Positions 35,590 through 46,716 are shown, counted from the stretch's first letter. The stretch: DNA of 48,127 nucleotides from Hyphochytrium catenoides (GCA_900088475.1 LT578416.1:1-48127), one strand, 5' to 3'. Notes: generated from the letters alone by a model not told the origin. Program-made: numbers and translations.

Positions 35590-35955
35590 ATGTTAAAAAC
35601 AAAATATAATTATTTTTTTTTATTTATTTTTTTACTATTTAGTTTATTTTTAACGGCATTAATTTTTTCATTGTCTTATTTTATTGCAAATCAAAATGAA
35701 GATATTGAAAAAGTATCTCCGTATGAATGTGGTTTTGATCCTTTTGAGGATGCGCGAAACCAAGTAGATATTCATTTTTATTTAGTTGCAATTTTATTTA
35801 TTATATTTGATATTGAAGCCGCATATTTATACCCTTGGGCAGTTTCTTTAGCTAATTTAGATTCGTCTAGTTTATGGGTATTTATTGATTTTCTTGTTGA
35901 ACTAGCTGTTGGTTTAGTTTATGCATGGAAATGCGGTGCTTTAGATTGGGAATAA
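35590..35955 (+). CDS. nad3: NADH dehydrogenase subunit 3
   Basis: 121-residue complex I membrane subunit. [20 protein letters not shown] is the conserved loop with the redox-sensitive cysteine, and [13 protein letters not shown] follows. ATG at 35590 gives the usual length; a longer in-frame stretch upstream lacks ATG. The stop TAA overlaps a possible ATG of cox3 (TAATG). Confidence 0.96.
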   Translation: MLKTKYNYFFLFIFLLFSLFLTALIFSLSYFIANQNEDIEKVSPYECGFDPFEDARNQVDIHFYLVAILFIIFDIEAAYLYPWAVSLANLDSSSLWVFIDFLVELAVGLVYAWKCGALDWE

Positions 35956-36062
35956 TGTTAAATTCAAGTTCATTTTTTTTTTTTCAATTTAACATTTCAT
36001 TAAATTTATTTTTTAACTCATATGTTCTATTCCTGTTTATAAAATTTATTATTCAACAATTT

Positions 36063-36866
36063 ATGATGAAAAAATATCAAACATTACATCCATATCATAT
36101 TGTAGATAAAAGCCCATGGCCTTTTTTATCAAGTATTTGCGTTTTTTCATTAACAGTAGGAGGTGTTGCTTATATGCATTTTTATCTTAAAGGAAAAACT
36201 TTGTTTTTTATGAGCCTTCTGTCTTTAACTTATGTTTTATCAAAATGGTGGAGAGATATTATTCGTGAAGGAACTTTCGAGGGACAACATACACGTGCCG
36301 TTCAAAAAAGTCTTCGAATTGGTATGATTTTATTTATTGTTTCAGAAATTATGCTTTTTTTTGCTTTTTTTTGGGGATTTTTTCATTCAGCTTTAGCACC
36401 AGTACCTGAAATTGGATCGGTATGGCCTCCTTTAGGTATTGAAACACTATCTCCATGGGGAATTCCGTTATTAAATACTTTAATTTTATTAACTTCAGGA
36501 GCAACAATTACTGTAGCACATCATGCTATTGTTGCAGGTAAATATGACTGGGCAGTTTTTTCTCTTTTAGCCACAATTGGTTTAGGAATAATTTTTACTT
36601 TTTTACAATATGAAGAATATAAACATACCACTTTTACAATGGCAGATGGTGTATATGGTTCTACATTTTTTTCTTTAACAGGTTTACATGGATTTCATGT
36701 TTTAATAGGAACTATTTTTATTGCTGTGACCACATCAAGAGTTTTTCTTGGCCATTTTTCCCGACAACACCATTTTGGCTTTGAAGCCAGTGCGTGGTAT
36801 TGGCATTTTGTTGATGTAGTATGGATTTTACTTTACATCACAATTTACTGGTGGGGCGGTAAATAA
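36063..36866 (+). CDS. cox3: Cytochrome c oxidase subunit III
   Basis: 267 residues from ATG 36063: MMKKYQTLHPYHIVDKSPWP is the canonical start. WWRDIIREGTFEGQHT, SEIMLFFAFFWGFFHSALAP, and the C-terminal HFVDVVWILLYITIYWWGG motif are all present. The frame is open upstream to an ATG at 35955 overlapping the nad3 stop, which would add 36 hydrophobic residues; I judge the shorter form more likely. Confidence 0.95.
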   Translation: MMKKYQTLHPYHIVDKSPWPFLSSICVFSLTVGGVAYMHFYLKGKTLFFMSLLSLTYVLSKWWRDIIREGTFEGQHTRAVQKSLRIGMILFIVSEIMLFFAFFWGFFHSALAPVPEIGSVWPPLGIETLSPWGIPLLNTLILLTSGATITVAHHAIVAGKYDWAVFSLLATIGLGIIFTFLQYEEYKHTTFTMADGVYGSTFFSLTGLHGFHVLIGTIFIAVTTSRVFLGHFSRQHHFGFEASAWYWHFVDVVWILLYITIYWWGGK

Positions 36867-36872
36867 TATTAC

Positions 36873-37919
36873 ATGACGAAAATGATGAAAATGATGAAAA
36901 TGACGACAATGTTACAAAATTATAAAAACAAAATTCTAATATATTTTCAAATTTTCCCTTTTTTTTTCGTCTTGTTTGCATTTTTTTTCCTAACAAGTTA
37001 TGGGATTTTATTCTATTTTTTGGTAAACCGTTCTTCAGAAACAGCAGAAATTTTGACGGCTCATTTAAATTTTTGTTTATCTGATGGTTACATAAATTTA
37101 AAAGAAGAAGAACAATCTTCAAAATCATCTAACATTGAAATCATTCGTGTTCAAAAAAATTATGTTCTTCAAGTAAATACAGAAACGGCTGATATTACAA
37201 TAACATTGACCGATGAAATGCAAGAGGAATTAACTCGAAATATGAGTATAAAAACGAACCTCGAAAATATTATGGAAGATTTTAAAAATCCTGAATATCG
37301 TCAAAAATTTATGAGCCACCCTCTGATGGATAAAGCTATTATGAATTTGCAAAAATCTTTTGAACTTTCAAAACAAGATAATATAGATCCAAAAACTTTT
37401 CTAATCGTGGCTTTTGTAACTATAGGTCTTTCAATTGCTGGTGGATATTACATTCATTATTCTTTTAAAAATGAAATCATGTCTTTTTTAAATTCTTTAA
37501 ATTTAAACAAAAATGATATGTCTTCTATTGCAGATCAAGAAAAAGCTATAAAAAATTTTATAAAAAGTTGTTTTGAAACACAGATTGCTTTGCTTAAAGA
37601 GGAACTGTCTGCACTGAAACAAGAATCCATTCCTGTTGGAAAGATATTAGTAGGTCAAAAAGGAATATTTGATCAAGATCAAAAATTGTTTAAACTGACT
37701 ATGTCACGTTTTTCAGTTTTTGATGCTCGTATAACAAATTTAGAGGGTGCTATACAAAATTTAGATTCTCTTGTTTTAAATTTAGAAACCCTTTTAAATA
37801 TACAAGAAAAAATTTTAAAATCTGTCGCAGCAAAAAAAGAAGAATCATTTGATAAAAATGATATTATAATTAGTATCGTATCAGAAATTTTTGATATGTT
37901 GAAATCTAAAAAAAAATAA
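36873..37919 (+). CDS. Lineage-specific two-segment membrane protein (orf348)
   Basis: 348 residues, no known family. N-terminal repeat of Met-Lys (from ATGAAA-like tandem DNA), very hydrophobic segment about 24-51, polar acidic linker 52-172, second hydrophobic segment about 174-195, then a long predicted coiled coil to the end. Paralogous to orf310 next door, strongest over about 134-220: pattern [ED]-[DN]-FK-[ND]-PEYR-[QK]-KF then NLQK, and YSFKNEI-[MI]-SFLNSLNL. Starts six bases after the cox3 stop, so probably co-transcribed with cox3. Function unknown. Confidence 0.78.
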   Translation: MTKMMKMMKMTTMLQNYKNKILIYFQIFPFFFVLFAFFFLTSYGILFYFLVNRSSETAEILTAHLNFCLSDGYINLKEEEQSSKSSNIEIIRVQKNYVLQVNTETADITITLTDEMQEELTRNMSIKTNLENIMEDFKNPEYRQKFMSHPLMDKAIMNLQKSFELSKQDNIDPKTFLIVAFVTIGLSIAGGYYIHYSFKNEIMSFLNSLNLNKNDMSSIADQEKAIKNFIKSCFETQIALLKEELSALKQESIPVGKILVGQKGIFDQDQKLFKLTMSRFSVFDARITNLEGAIQNLDSLVLNLETLLNIQEKILKSVAAKKEESFDKNDIIISIVSEIFDMLKSKKK

Positions 37920-37941
37920 CAACCTTCCCTTTTATTTTATA

Positions 37942-37975
37942 AACGGAGCCTATCGACCGACAGATAGTCCCCGTT
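37942..37975. promoter_or_regulatory. GC-rich hairpin between orf348 and orf310
   Basis: AACGG...CCGTT outer stem and CTATC/GATAG inner stem around loop GACCGACA, with a G-C pair between them. Sits in a C-rich 90-base spacer unlike the surroundings. Possible processing or translational element. Confidence 0.5.
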
Positions 37976-38011
37976 CTCTTCTCCTATTTCCTTTCCCGTA
38001 TTAGACTATAA

Positions 38012-38944
38012 ATGATTTTTTTTCCGAACCAGTTACAAGAAAAGTGGTACTATTGGTACCATACCCTTAAAATTTCATCAACGGTTTTTTTCTTATTTTT
38101 ATTTCTGGTGATCCTTATTTTAAATATCGTAAGTCGTCAAAGCTTTTTTGACAATGCAGAAAATTTCATAGTTTCTTTAAACTCTATTTTATCTGAAGGG
38201 TCGTTAATTTTGGATGAACATGAGAATTCAACTAATTTAACAAATGAGACTAAAGAAAATACTGCAATATCTGACGATATTCAAAAGGAAGAAATTGAAA
38301 CTCCAGAAGATTCTATAAAAATGACTTTAGATGACATTTTGGAAAATTTTAAAGATCCAGAATATCGTAAAAAGTTTATTAATCATCCTGCCGTAGAAAA
38401 AGCTGTTTTTAATTTACAAAAAGCTATTGAAAATACAAAACAAGAGGATATTGATATAAAAGTTTTTCTAGGGATAACCGCTATATGTGTAATTGTTACA
38501 CTTGCTGGTACAATTATAATACACTATTCTTTTAAAAACGAAATCATATCTTTTTTAAATTCTTTAAATTTAAAAAAAGATGATAGTTCGATGTCTAATC
38601 TAGAAAAAGCTTTAAAAGATTTTATACAAAGTTGCTTACAAACTCACTCAGAAATCTTAAAACAAGAAGCTGATCATATTAAAGAAATTTTAAATAATCA
38701 AGAGGTAAATAAGAATTTAACAGATGTTCTAATTAACCGTCTTTATGTTATTAATGATCAAATCAAAAATGTTGTCAGTTCACTAAAGAGGTTGGAAGAC
38801 TTTGAGAAAAGTATCAATAAGCTTTTAAAAGCGCAACAACCAATTTTTATAGATTTAATAGCGAAAAATGACGCTGCTTGTGAAAAAGTGGATGCTGTTC
38901 ATAATGTACTTTCTCAATTGCTACAATCGAGACCGAGAAAATAA
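38012..38944 (+). CDS. Lineage-specific two-segment membrane protein (orf310)
   Basis: 310 residues, no known family. Hydrophobic segment about 21-40, acidic linker 41-148, second hydrophobic segment about 151-171, coiled-coil tail 172-310. Clear paralogue of orf348 (shared PEYR-x-KF, NLQK and YSFKNEI-x-SFLNSLNL). The flanking DNA after its stop matches that after atp8. Same overall plan as the orf261/orf685 pair although sequences are not obviously alike. Function unknown; an inner-membrane protein facing its long tail to the matrix or intermembrane space is inference. Confidence 0.78.
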   Translation: MIFFPNQLQEKWYYWYHTLKISSTVFFLFLFLVILILNIVSRQSFFDNAENFIVSLNSILSEGSLILDEHENSTNLTNETKENTAISDDIQKEEIETPEDSIKMTLDDILENFKDPEYRKKFINHPAVEKAVFNLQKAIENTKQEDIDIKVFLGITAICVIVTLAGTIIIHYSFKNEIISFLNSLNLKKDDSSMSNLEKALKDFIQSCLQTHSEILKQEADHIKEILNNQEVNKNLTDVLINRLYVINDQIKNVVSSLKRLEDFEKSINKLLKAQQPIFIDLIAKNDAACEKVDAVHNVLSQLLQSRPRK

Positions 38945-38993
38945 ATTTTGCACATTACTGTATGTATCGATGATTTAACTTTTAAAAATGTTT
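38942..38993 (+). repeat. Dispersed direct repeat, copy at orf310 3' end
   Basis: About 50 bases matching 6321-6372 with a few substitutions, beginning at the orf310 stop codon. Confidence 0.85.
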
Positions 38994-39040
38994 AATTAGA
39001 TTTAAATTATATTTTTTTTTATTATAATAAAATAACATCC

Positions 39041-39107
39041 CGAGTTTTTGTTCCGGTTCAAAATACTTAAACTTCTTTTAGTATCTTTGGGCTCAAATCC
39101 CATACTC
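39041..39107 (+). other. Degenerate tRNA-like element, copy 3
   Basis: Five-bp acceptor CGAGT/ACTCG, D-like arm TTG-TTCCGGTT-CAA (compare TTTCCGATT in copy 2), anticodon-like stem ATACT/AGTAT with an oversized loop, and T arm GGGCTCAAATCCC identical to copy 2. Lies between orf310 and nad2. Confidence 0.45.
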
Positions 39108-39116
39108 GTTAAATAT

Positions 39117-39299
39117 CTATGTCAAAAAATATTTAAAAAACTTAATATATTGAAACATATTTTTGTTGCAAAACAATCTAAGTCAATGTTTTATTTCGGT
39201 GGGGGTAAAACATCAACCGACTTCTTCAAAAAAAAATGTCCCGACGGCATTTTGCCTTTTTTTTTTGTTGAAGTACCTGCCTTTTTTTTCAAATTTTAA
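39117..39299 (+). pseudogene. rps14: Decayed partial copy of rps14
   Basis: Translation in this frame gives LCQKIFKKLNILKHIFVAKQ, parallel to LRQKIFKKLSKFRHISIAKQ in the real rps14. In DNA 24 bases around GTCAAAAAATATTTAAAAAA are identical to the rps14 coding strand, as is TTGCAAAACAAT further on; after about 39205 similarity fades and the conserved RG-x-Y / SRH motifs are missing. No proper start codon (frame opens at TTG). A relic of an older rps14 location or a duplication. Confidence 0.75.
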
Positions 39300-39304
39300 A
39301 AACT

Positions 39305-40792
39305 ATGATGATTTTTGAATTTTATTATTTAATTGTTCTTTTGTTCGGATTAATTTATTTTGTTATAATTTCAAATAAAATAGTTAGAAATTATCATCTT
39401 GCGTGTTATTTTGGTATTTTATTACTTTTCAATGGTTTTTTGATTACTTCATATGAATCTGGAACTATTCCTCAAATTTTTTTTGAAGGTTCCTTTATTT
39501 TAGATACGTTAGCAAAATACGGTAAAAATTTAATTTGTTTTATTTCCATTCTATGTTTTTTAATTAATTCCGTTTTTGTAAAAAAAACTGATGGTTCTTT
39601 TGAATATATTTTTATACATCTTTTTGCTATTTATGGTATGTGTTTATTGGTTGGTGCATATGATTTTATTTTAATTTATTTAGCTATTGAATTACAAAGT
39701 TTAAATTTATATATTTTAGCTACAAGCCGACCTAAATCTGCATATTCTGTCGAAGCTGGAATTAAATATTTTATTTTAGGTTCATTAGCTTCGGGTATCC
39801 TTGTATTTGGTTTAGCATTGATTTACCTAGCAACAGGTATGCATACTTTAGGTGATTTATCAACGTACATGTCTTCATACGCATCCATTTCTTTAGAAAA
39901 TGATGATTTACTATTATATCCTCCATTATTTGTTTTTGTTGGTATTGGCTTATTTTTATGTGGTTTATTATTTAAACTTGGAGCAGCACCTTTCCATACT
40001 TGGGTAGCTGATGTTTATGAAGGTGCTCCATTGCATATTACCATGTTTTTTGCTTCTGTTCCTAAAATTGCCATTTTATTTTTTCTAGTACGTTTTTGTG
40101 GTATTATTTTATCTGATTGTATTTATGTTTGGAGTTCAATTATTGCAATGTCATCATTATTCTCTTTTTTATTTGGGAGTTTAGGTGGTATGTATCAATT
40201 TAAATTAAAAAGATTATTTGCATTTAGTTCTATCAATCATGTTGGTTATATGCTTATAGGTTTGTTAACATACAGTCAATTGGGATTAAGTGGTTTAATT
40301 TTATATTTAGTCGTTTATGTTTTGGGTGTTTTGGGATTATGGATTTTATTAATGTCTTTTGAACAATCAAATATTTCTAATAAATTTGTTCCGAAATCGA
40401 TTCAATATATTACAGATTTAGTAGGATTAGGAAAAATACATCGTTTTTTTGCAATTCTTTTTGTTATTTTTTTATTTTCAATGGGAGGTATCCCCCCATT
40501 TGGCGGTTTTTATATTAAAGCTTATTTATTTTTCGGTGCATTAGATTCAAAATTAAATGCTTTGATTTTTTTTGCAATATTATCAAGTATGGTTTCAATT
40601 TTTTATTATTTACGTCTTGTAAAAATTATTTATTTTAAACCAAAAAATATGAGAGAATCAAAACTTTTATATATGCCTCAAATTAAAAGTGAAATGGCTT
40701 GGATTTTATCTTTTATTTTAGTTTTTTTAGTTTTTTTTCTTTTTGCTTCTGAAACATTACTTTATTTTTGTCAAGATTTAATAGCATTCTAA
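39305..40792 (+). CDS. nad2: NADH dehydrogenase subunit 2
   Basis: 495-residue antiporter-like complex I subunit. Conserved: LAIELQSLNLYILATSRPKSAYSVEAGIKYFILGSLASG, LLFKLGAAPFHTWVADVYEGAP and FSINHVGYMLIGL plus GGIPPFGGFYIKAYLF. ATG at 39305 (MM). Normal length. Confidence 0.97.
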   Translation: MMIFEFYYLIVLLFGLIYFVIISNKIVRNYHLACYFGILLLFNGFLITSYESGTIPQIFFEGSFILDTLAKYGKNLICFISILCFLINSVFVKKTDGSFEYIFIHLFAIYGMCLLVGAYDFILIYLAIELQSLNLYILATSRPKSAYSVEAGIKYFILGSLASGILVFGLALIYLATGMHTLGDLSTYMSSYASISLENDDLLLYPPLFVFVGIGLFLCGLLFKLGAAPFHTWVADVYEGAPLHITMFFASVPKIAILFFLVRFCGIILSDCIYVWSSIIAMSSLFSFLFGSLGGMYQFKLKRLFAFSSINHVGYMLIGLLTYSQLGLSGLILYLVVYVLGVLGLWILLMSFEQSNISNKFVPKSIQYITDLVGLGKIHRFFAILFVIFLFSMGGIPPFGGFYIKAYLFFGALDSKLNALIFFAILSSMVSIFYYLRLVKIIYFKPKNMRESKLLYMPQIKSEMAWILSFILVFLVFFLFASETLLYFCQDLIAF

Positions 40793-40989
40793 GATCTTGT
40801 ATTTTTAAAACAAAATTATAATCGTAATTAAACATTCTTATTTTCTTTAATATGATTAACCTTATATATCCGTCATATATATTTTTTCTATGAAAAAAAG
40901 AAAATTCATAAAAATTTTATATTTTGTTTTTTGTTGTTAAGTGTTTTAGAAGGAAATTCACTTTTTTTAATTTCTATATTTTATTTTTT
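40793..40989. other. Spacer between nad2 and nad9
   Basis: 197 AT-rich bases without a gene. A 7-bp hairpin TATATAT-CCGTC-ATATATA lies at 40863-40881. Confidence 0.4.
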
Positions 40990-41559
40990 ATGAAAAACAA
41001 ATCGAATCATTTACTAAAGCAAGAATTTATTAATTATTTGCAACGTGTGCTACCAATCTATTCTTGGTATATCCAACATAATGAATTGTATCTTTATGTT
41101 CCACCATCATTAATTCAAAAGATAGTATTTTTCCTTAAATACCATAGTTTAACTCAATATAAAATTTTAGTAGATATCGCTGGTGTAGATTATCCAACAA
41201 AAGGGTTCGATCGTTTTGATGTTGTTTATCATTTTTTAAGTATTCATAGTCATTCACGAATTTCTTTAAAAATTCGTGTAAATGAAGTGGTTCCTATTCC
41301 TACACTTATAGAGGAATTTCCTAATGCAAATTGGTTAGAGCGCGAAGTGTTTGATATGTTTGGTGTAAGATTTGAAGGTCATCCAGATTTACGTCGTATT
41401 TTAACAGATTATGGTTTTAAAGGACATCCTTTACGTAAAGATTTTCCATTAGTTGGTTTTTATGAATTAAAATATGATAATATTAGTTCACGTATTCTTT
41501 ATGAATCGATTGAACTTGACCAAAATCCTAAAATGGAAATACAATATTCGCCTTCTTAG
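40990..41559 (+). CDS. nad9: NADH dehydrogenase subunit 9 (30 kDa, NuoC)
   Basis: 189-residue peripheral-arm subunit. VDIAGVDYPTKGFDRFDVVYHFLS and ANWLEREVFDMFGVRFEGHPDLRRILTDYGFKGHPLRKDFPLVG are diagnostic. ATG at 40990 chosen; the upstream frame opens only at TTG. Normal length. Confidence 0.97.
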   Translation: MKNKSNHLLKQEFINYLQRVLPIYSWYIQHNELYLYVPPSLIQKIVFFLKYHSLTQYKILVDIAGVDYPTKGFDRFDVVYHFLSIHSHSRISLKIRVNEVVPIPTLIEEFPNANWLEREVFDMFGVRFEGHPDLRRILTDYGFKGHPLRKDFPLVGFYELKYDNISSRILYESIELDQNPKMEIQYSPS

Positions 41560-41613
41560 GATTAAGGTTTTAATTTTTTTTTTTCTGATATATTTATTTT
41601 TAAATTCGTTTTT

Positions 41614-41633
41614 TTGCGTAAAATTTTACGCAA
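41614..41633. terminator. Perfect 20-base palindrome between nad9 and cox2
   Basis: TTGCGTAAAATTTTACGCAA, 10 bp per arm with no loop, 36 bases before the cox2 start. Could fold as a processing hairpin or bind a dimeric protein. Confidence 0.55.
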
Positions 41634-41669
41634 TCTTGAATCTCTTTTTTTTATGAAATAACGTAATCA

Positions 41670-42992
41670 ATGATGTTTTATTTTTTTCCACAACAAGATG
41701 CTGCCGTAAGATGGCAAATGGGATTTCAAGATCCTGCAACTCCAGTAGCCGAAGGTATTTTCGACTTTCACCATGAATTATTTAATATTATCGTTTTTAT
41801 TGTTGTTTTTGTCGGTATATTATTAGCTCGTTGTATTCAATTATTTAATTCTAAACAAAATCCAGTTCCAGCTAAGTTTGTTCATAATACTATGGCAGAA
41901 ATTATTTGGACATTAACACCAGCATATCTTTTATTAGTTATCGCAATACCATCATTTGCTTTATTATATTCTATGGATGAATGTATTGACCCACAAATTA
42001 CTATAAAAGCAATTGGTCATCAATGGTATTGGTCATACGAATATTCTGATTACAATACAAAAGAAAAAGATGATTTCGCTTTTGATAGTTATATGATTAA
42101 TGATAATGATTTACAAAAAGGACAACTTCGTTTATTAGAAGTAGATCGTCGCGTTGTTGTTCCTATAAATACGCATGTTCGTGTCTTGACAACATCTGCA
42201 GACGTTATACATAGTTGGGCAGTTCCTTCATTAGGTGTAAAAATAGATGCATGCCCTGGTCGTATAAATCAAACCTCTTTTTTTATTAAACGTGGAGGAA
42301 CTTTTTATGGACAATGTAGTGAAATTTGTGGAGTAAATCATGGATTTATGCCAATTGTAATCACCGCTGTCAAATTAAGTGAATATTCAGCTTGGTTATC
42401 CAATAAAGGTAATGTTATTACAGAAATTCCAAACACAACGAATGTTTCCGAAAGTCTTTCCGAAAGTCTTACAGAAAAGACAAATGACTCACAAAATGTG
42501 CAACAAAATTTAGAAAATCTACCAGCAATTCTTAAACCAAAACAACAAAACCAAAATACATTTGTTGAAAATAAAGCTTTAGCAGAAAACAAATCGACCC
42601 AGGCTTCTGAAACCACAATTGTTCGAAAAGATCCTCCATCTTTTAATCGAAATCGTTTTTTTTCAAGACCAGAACCAACAAATCCATTTGAGCAGTTTCT
42701 TAAAATTAAGCCACGTACAGCAGAAGATAAAAAACTTCACGAAACAATGCAAAGACTTTCTGAGGAATTTAAAAAAAATGTGGAAAAAGAAACTTCAAAA
42801 TTAAGGGCTTCAAAAACAGAAGCTCCAAAAACAGAAGCTCCAAAAACAGAGGTTAAAAAAGATAAATTAGGAGATCCTATTAAGCCAGTAAGTCAGTGGG
42901 AACCAGTTCCATTTAATCCAAAATGGAAAGATAAATTGGGAGATCCAGTAGAAAAACCAGAATCACAATCTACAGAAAAAAAAAATGATTAA
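41670..42992 (+). CDS. cox2: Cytochrome c oxidase subunit II with long C-terminal extension
   Basis: 440 residues; the normal Cox2 ends near 248. Two transmembrane helices lie at about 36-56 and 78-100, the aromatic [10 protein letters not shown] at 116-125, and CuA ligands are H181, C216, E218, C220, H224 and M227 ([12 protein letters not shown]). From about 250 to 440 there is an unrelated hydrophilic tail rich in Glu, Lys, Pro, Ser and Thr, with short repeats ([29 protein letters not shown] twice). The tail would project into the intermembrane space if Cox2 has its normal topology. Start at ATG 41670 or the next Met. Confidence 0.96.
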   Translation: MMFYFFPQQDAAVRWQMGFQDPATPVAEGIFDFHHELFNIIVFIVVFVGILLARCIQLFNSKQNPVPAKFVHNTMAEIIWTLTPAYLLLVIAIPSFALLYSMDECIDPQITIKAIGHQWYWSYEYSDYNTKEKDDFAFDSYMINDNDLQKGQLRLLEVDRRVVVPINTHVRVLTTSADVIHSWAVPSLGVKIDACPGRINQTSFFIKRGGTFYGQCSEICGVNHGFMPIVITAVKLSEYSAWLSNKGNVITEIPNTTNVSESLSESLTEKTNDSQNVQQNLENLPAILKPKQQNQNTFVENKALAENKSTQASETTIVRKDPPSFNRNRFFSRPEPTNPFEQFLKIKPRTAEDKKLHETMQRLSEEFKKNVEKETSKLRASKTEAPKTEAPKTEVKKDKLGDPIKPVSQWEPVPFNPKWKDKLGDPVEKPESQSTEKKND

Positions 42993-43100
42993 ATAACAAA
43001 TATGTTTTAAGGCTATATATTTTAAAATATCAATTTTGACCATATGCTATTATGCATTCTTTTAGATTTTTTGAAGGAATTTTGGAAAAAAAAAAACTAA

Positions 43101-44690
<1,590 letters not shown>

Positions 44691-44714
44691 TTACATCTCA
44701 TTATAATTTTTTTT

Positions 44715-44825
44715 ATGTTAATGTTCAATTTAATTCTGTTTCAGAAATGAAAATAAAAATGCAATATATTAATATATTGCATTTTTATTTAAGTCTTTTT
44801 TTATTTCTGTGTTAACATTTAACAT
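44715..44825. terminator. Long nested palindrome between cox1 and atp1
   Basis: Core 44751-44790 is a perfect 40-base palindrome (20 bp per arm). It is flanked by CAGAAAT/ATTTCTG and, outside that, ATGTTAATGTT (44715-44725) with AACATTTAACAT (44814-44825, one bulge). The whole can form a cruciform or extended hairpin of about 110 bases, filling most of the tRNA-free junction. Likely a transcript-end or cleavage structure. Confidence 0.7.
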
Positions 44826-44849
44826 CAAAAACTTTGTTAAAGGTGTAGG

Positions 44850-46514
44850 TTGAATGTGGGACGTTTTGTGGCAAAATCGAAGTCAAAACCTTCTTTAAAA
44901 AACAAAAAAAACACTTCTGCGCCAAAAACGAATCCATCTGAAATACAAAAATCTGCAACAAAATCTGCAAGTGCTGCTCCTAGTGAATTATCAAGTTTAA
45001 TACGTCATAAAATTAAATCTTTTTCATTTAAAGAAAAAAAAAAAGGATCTCGTTCTGATGAAGTTGGTAAAGTTCTTTCAATTGGTGATGGGATTGCGCG
45101 AGTATATGGTTTAAAAAAAGTACAAGCGGGTGAAATGGTTGAATTTGCAAATGGAATTAAAGGAATGGCTTTAAATTTAGAACCAGATAATGTTGGGGTT
45201 GTTGTTTTTGGAAATGATCGAGATGTTGTAGAAGGTGCAATTGTTAGAAGAACTGCTTCTATCGTAGATATTAATGTTGGTACAGAAATGTTAGGTCGTA
45301 TTGTAAATGCATTAGGGGAATCTATTGATGGTTTAGGAAAAATCGTAACATCAAAAAAGCAACGTGTAGAGGTAAAAGCACCTGGTATTATGCCAAGACA
45401 AAGTGTTTCTGAACCAATGCAAACAGGCCTAAAAGCAGTTGATAGTTTAATTCCAATTGGTCGCGGACAACGTGAATTAATTATTGGTGATCGCCAAACG
45501 GGTAAAACAGCAATTGCTATTGATACTATTTTAAATCAAGTAAATATACATGCATCTAATGATGAAAATAACAAATTGTATTGTGTTTATGTTGGAGTAG
45601 GTCAAAAACGTTCAACAATTGCAGATATTGCAAGAACATTAACAAAAACAAATTCATTTAAATTTACATGTATTGTTGCAGCAACAGCTTCAGATTCAGC
45701 GCCATTACAATTTTTAGCGCCATATTCAGGATGTGCTATTGGAGAATATTTTAGAGATAATAAAAAACATGCTGTAATTTTTTATGATGATTTATCAAAA
45801 CAAGCTGTTGCGTACCGTCAAATGTCATTGTTATTAAGACGTCCACCGGGTCGTGAAGCTTACCCCGGTGATGTTTTTTATTTACACTCTCGTTTATTAG
45901 AAAGAGCTGCTAAAATGAGTCAAAAAATGGGAGGTGGTTCTTTAACAGCATTACCAATTATTGAAACACAAGCTGGTGACGTTTCAGCTTATATTCCAAC
46001 AAATGTAATTTCTATTACAGATGGTCAAATTTTTTTAGAAACAGAATTATTTAATCAAGGACAAAGACCAGCAATTAGTGTAGGATTATCAGTAAGTCGC
46101 GTTGGATCTAAAGCACAAATAAAAGCAATGAAACAAGTTGCTGGAAGCATGAAACTAGAATTAGCGCAATTTCGAGAAGTACAAGCTTTTGCACAATTTG
46201 GTTCTGATTTAGATCCAACAACACAACAACAATTAAATCGTGGATCTCGTTTAACAGAAATGTTAAAACAAAATATTAATGCTCCATTGCCAGTTGAAGA
46301 TCAAATTATTATCATTTTTGCAGGTGTTTATGGTTTTTTAGATCGTATTGAAATTAATGCCATTTCAGAATTTGAAGTTTCATGGTTAAATTATATTAAG
46401 TCAAATCATTCAAATCTTTTAAAAACAATAAGAGAAAAAAAAGTATTAAATGTATCAGAAATTGATTTTTTAAAAGATCTTTGTGATAAATATGTGAATC
46501 AGTTTAAAAAATAG
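44850..46514 (+). CDS. atp1: ATP synthase F1 subunit alpha
   Basis: Up to 554 residues. Walker A GDRQTGKT at about 213-220, Walker B-like [11 protein letters not shown], and the C-terminal helical domain are intact. Homology begins near [11 protein letters not shown] (about 45). There is no in-frame ATG before codon 96 in the conserved core, so translation must start at a non-ATG codon (TTG 44850, GTG 44856 or GTG 44868) or the sequence has a frame error near 44854, where an out-of-frame ATG lies. The Lys/Ser/Ala-rich leader of about 44 residues is not typical. Last codons lie in inverted repeat 2. Confidence 0.94.
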   Translation: MNVGRFVAKSKSKPSLKNKKNTSAPKTNPSEIQKSATKSASAAPSELSSLIRHKIKSFSFKEKKKGSRSDEVGKVLSIGDGIARVYGLKKVQAGEMVEFANGIKGMALNLEPDNVGVVVFGNDRDVVEGAIVRRTASIVDINVGTEMLGRIVNALGESIDGLGKIVTSKKQRVEVKAPGIMPRQSVSEPMQTGLKAVDSLIPIGRGQRELIIGDRQTGKTAIAIDTILNQVNIHASNDENNKLYCVYVGVGQKRSTIADIARTLTKTNSFKFTCIVAATASDSAPLQFLAPYSGCAIGEYFRDNKKHAVIFYDDLSKQAVAYRQMSLLLRRPPGREAYPGDVFYLHSRLLERAAKMSQKMGGGSLTALPIIETQAGDVSAYIPTNVISITDGQIFLETELFNQGQRPAISVGLSVSRVGSKAQIKAMKQVAGSMKLELAQFREVQAFAQFGSDLDPTTQQQLNRGSRLTEMLKQNINAPLPVEDQIIIIFAGVYGFLDRIEINAISEFEVSWLNYIKSNHSNLLKTIREKKVLNVSEIDFLKDLCDKYVNQFKK

Positions 46515-46716
46515 AATTTGGTAAAAGGTTAAATAGCTTTTTCTATCCATATTCTACAAATTTTCGAAAATACAAAAAGCGACCTTGAGAAGTCGAAATA
46601 GCTTTTAAAGAAAAAGGCCCGAAACAAAGCAGGTTCAACAGAAAAATCAATGAAATAATGTACAGAGAAAAGAACTCTCAAAAGTTTAAATGTTTTTTCA
46701 GTAATGAGGATCTTCG

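Noticed and set aside
36838-37128. Antisense frame over the cox3-orf348 junction
   Set aside because: Explained by ATG/AAA tandem repeats at the orf348 start; opposes two co-directional genes.
39048-39299. 83-codon frame upstream of nad2 as a real gene
   Set aside because: Opens at TTG inside the tRNA-like element and shows only decayed rps14 similarity, so called a pseudogene.
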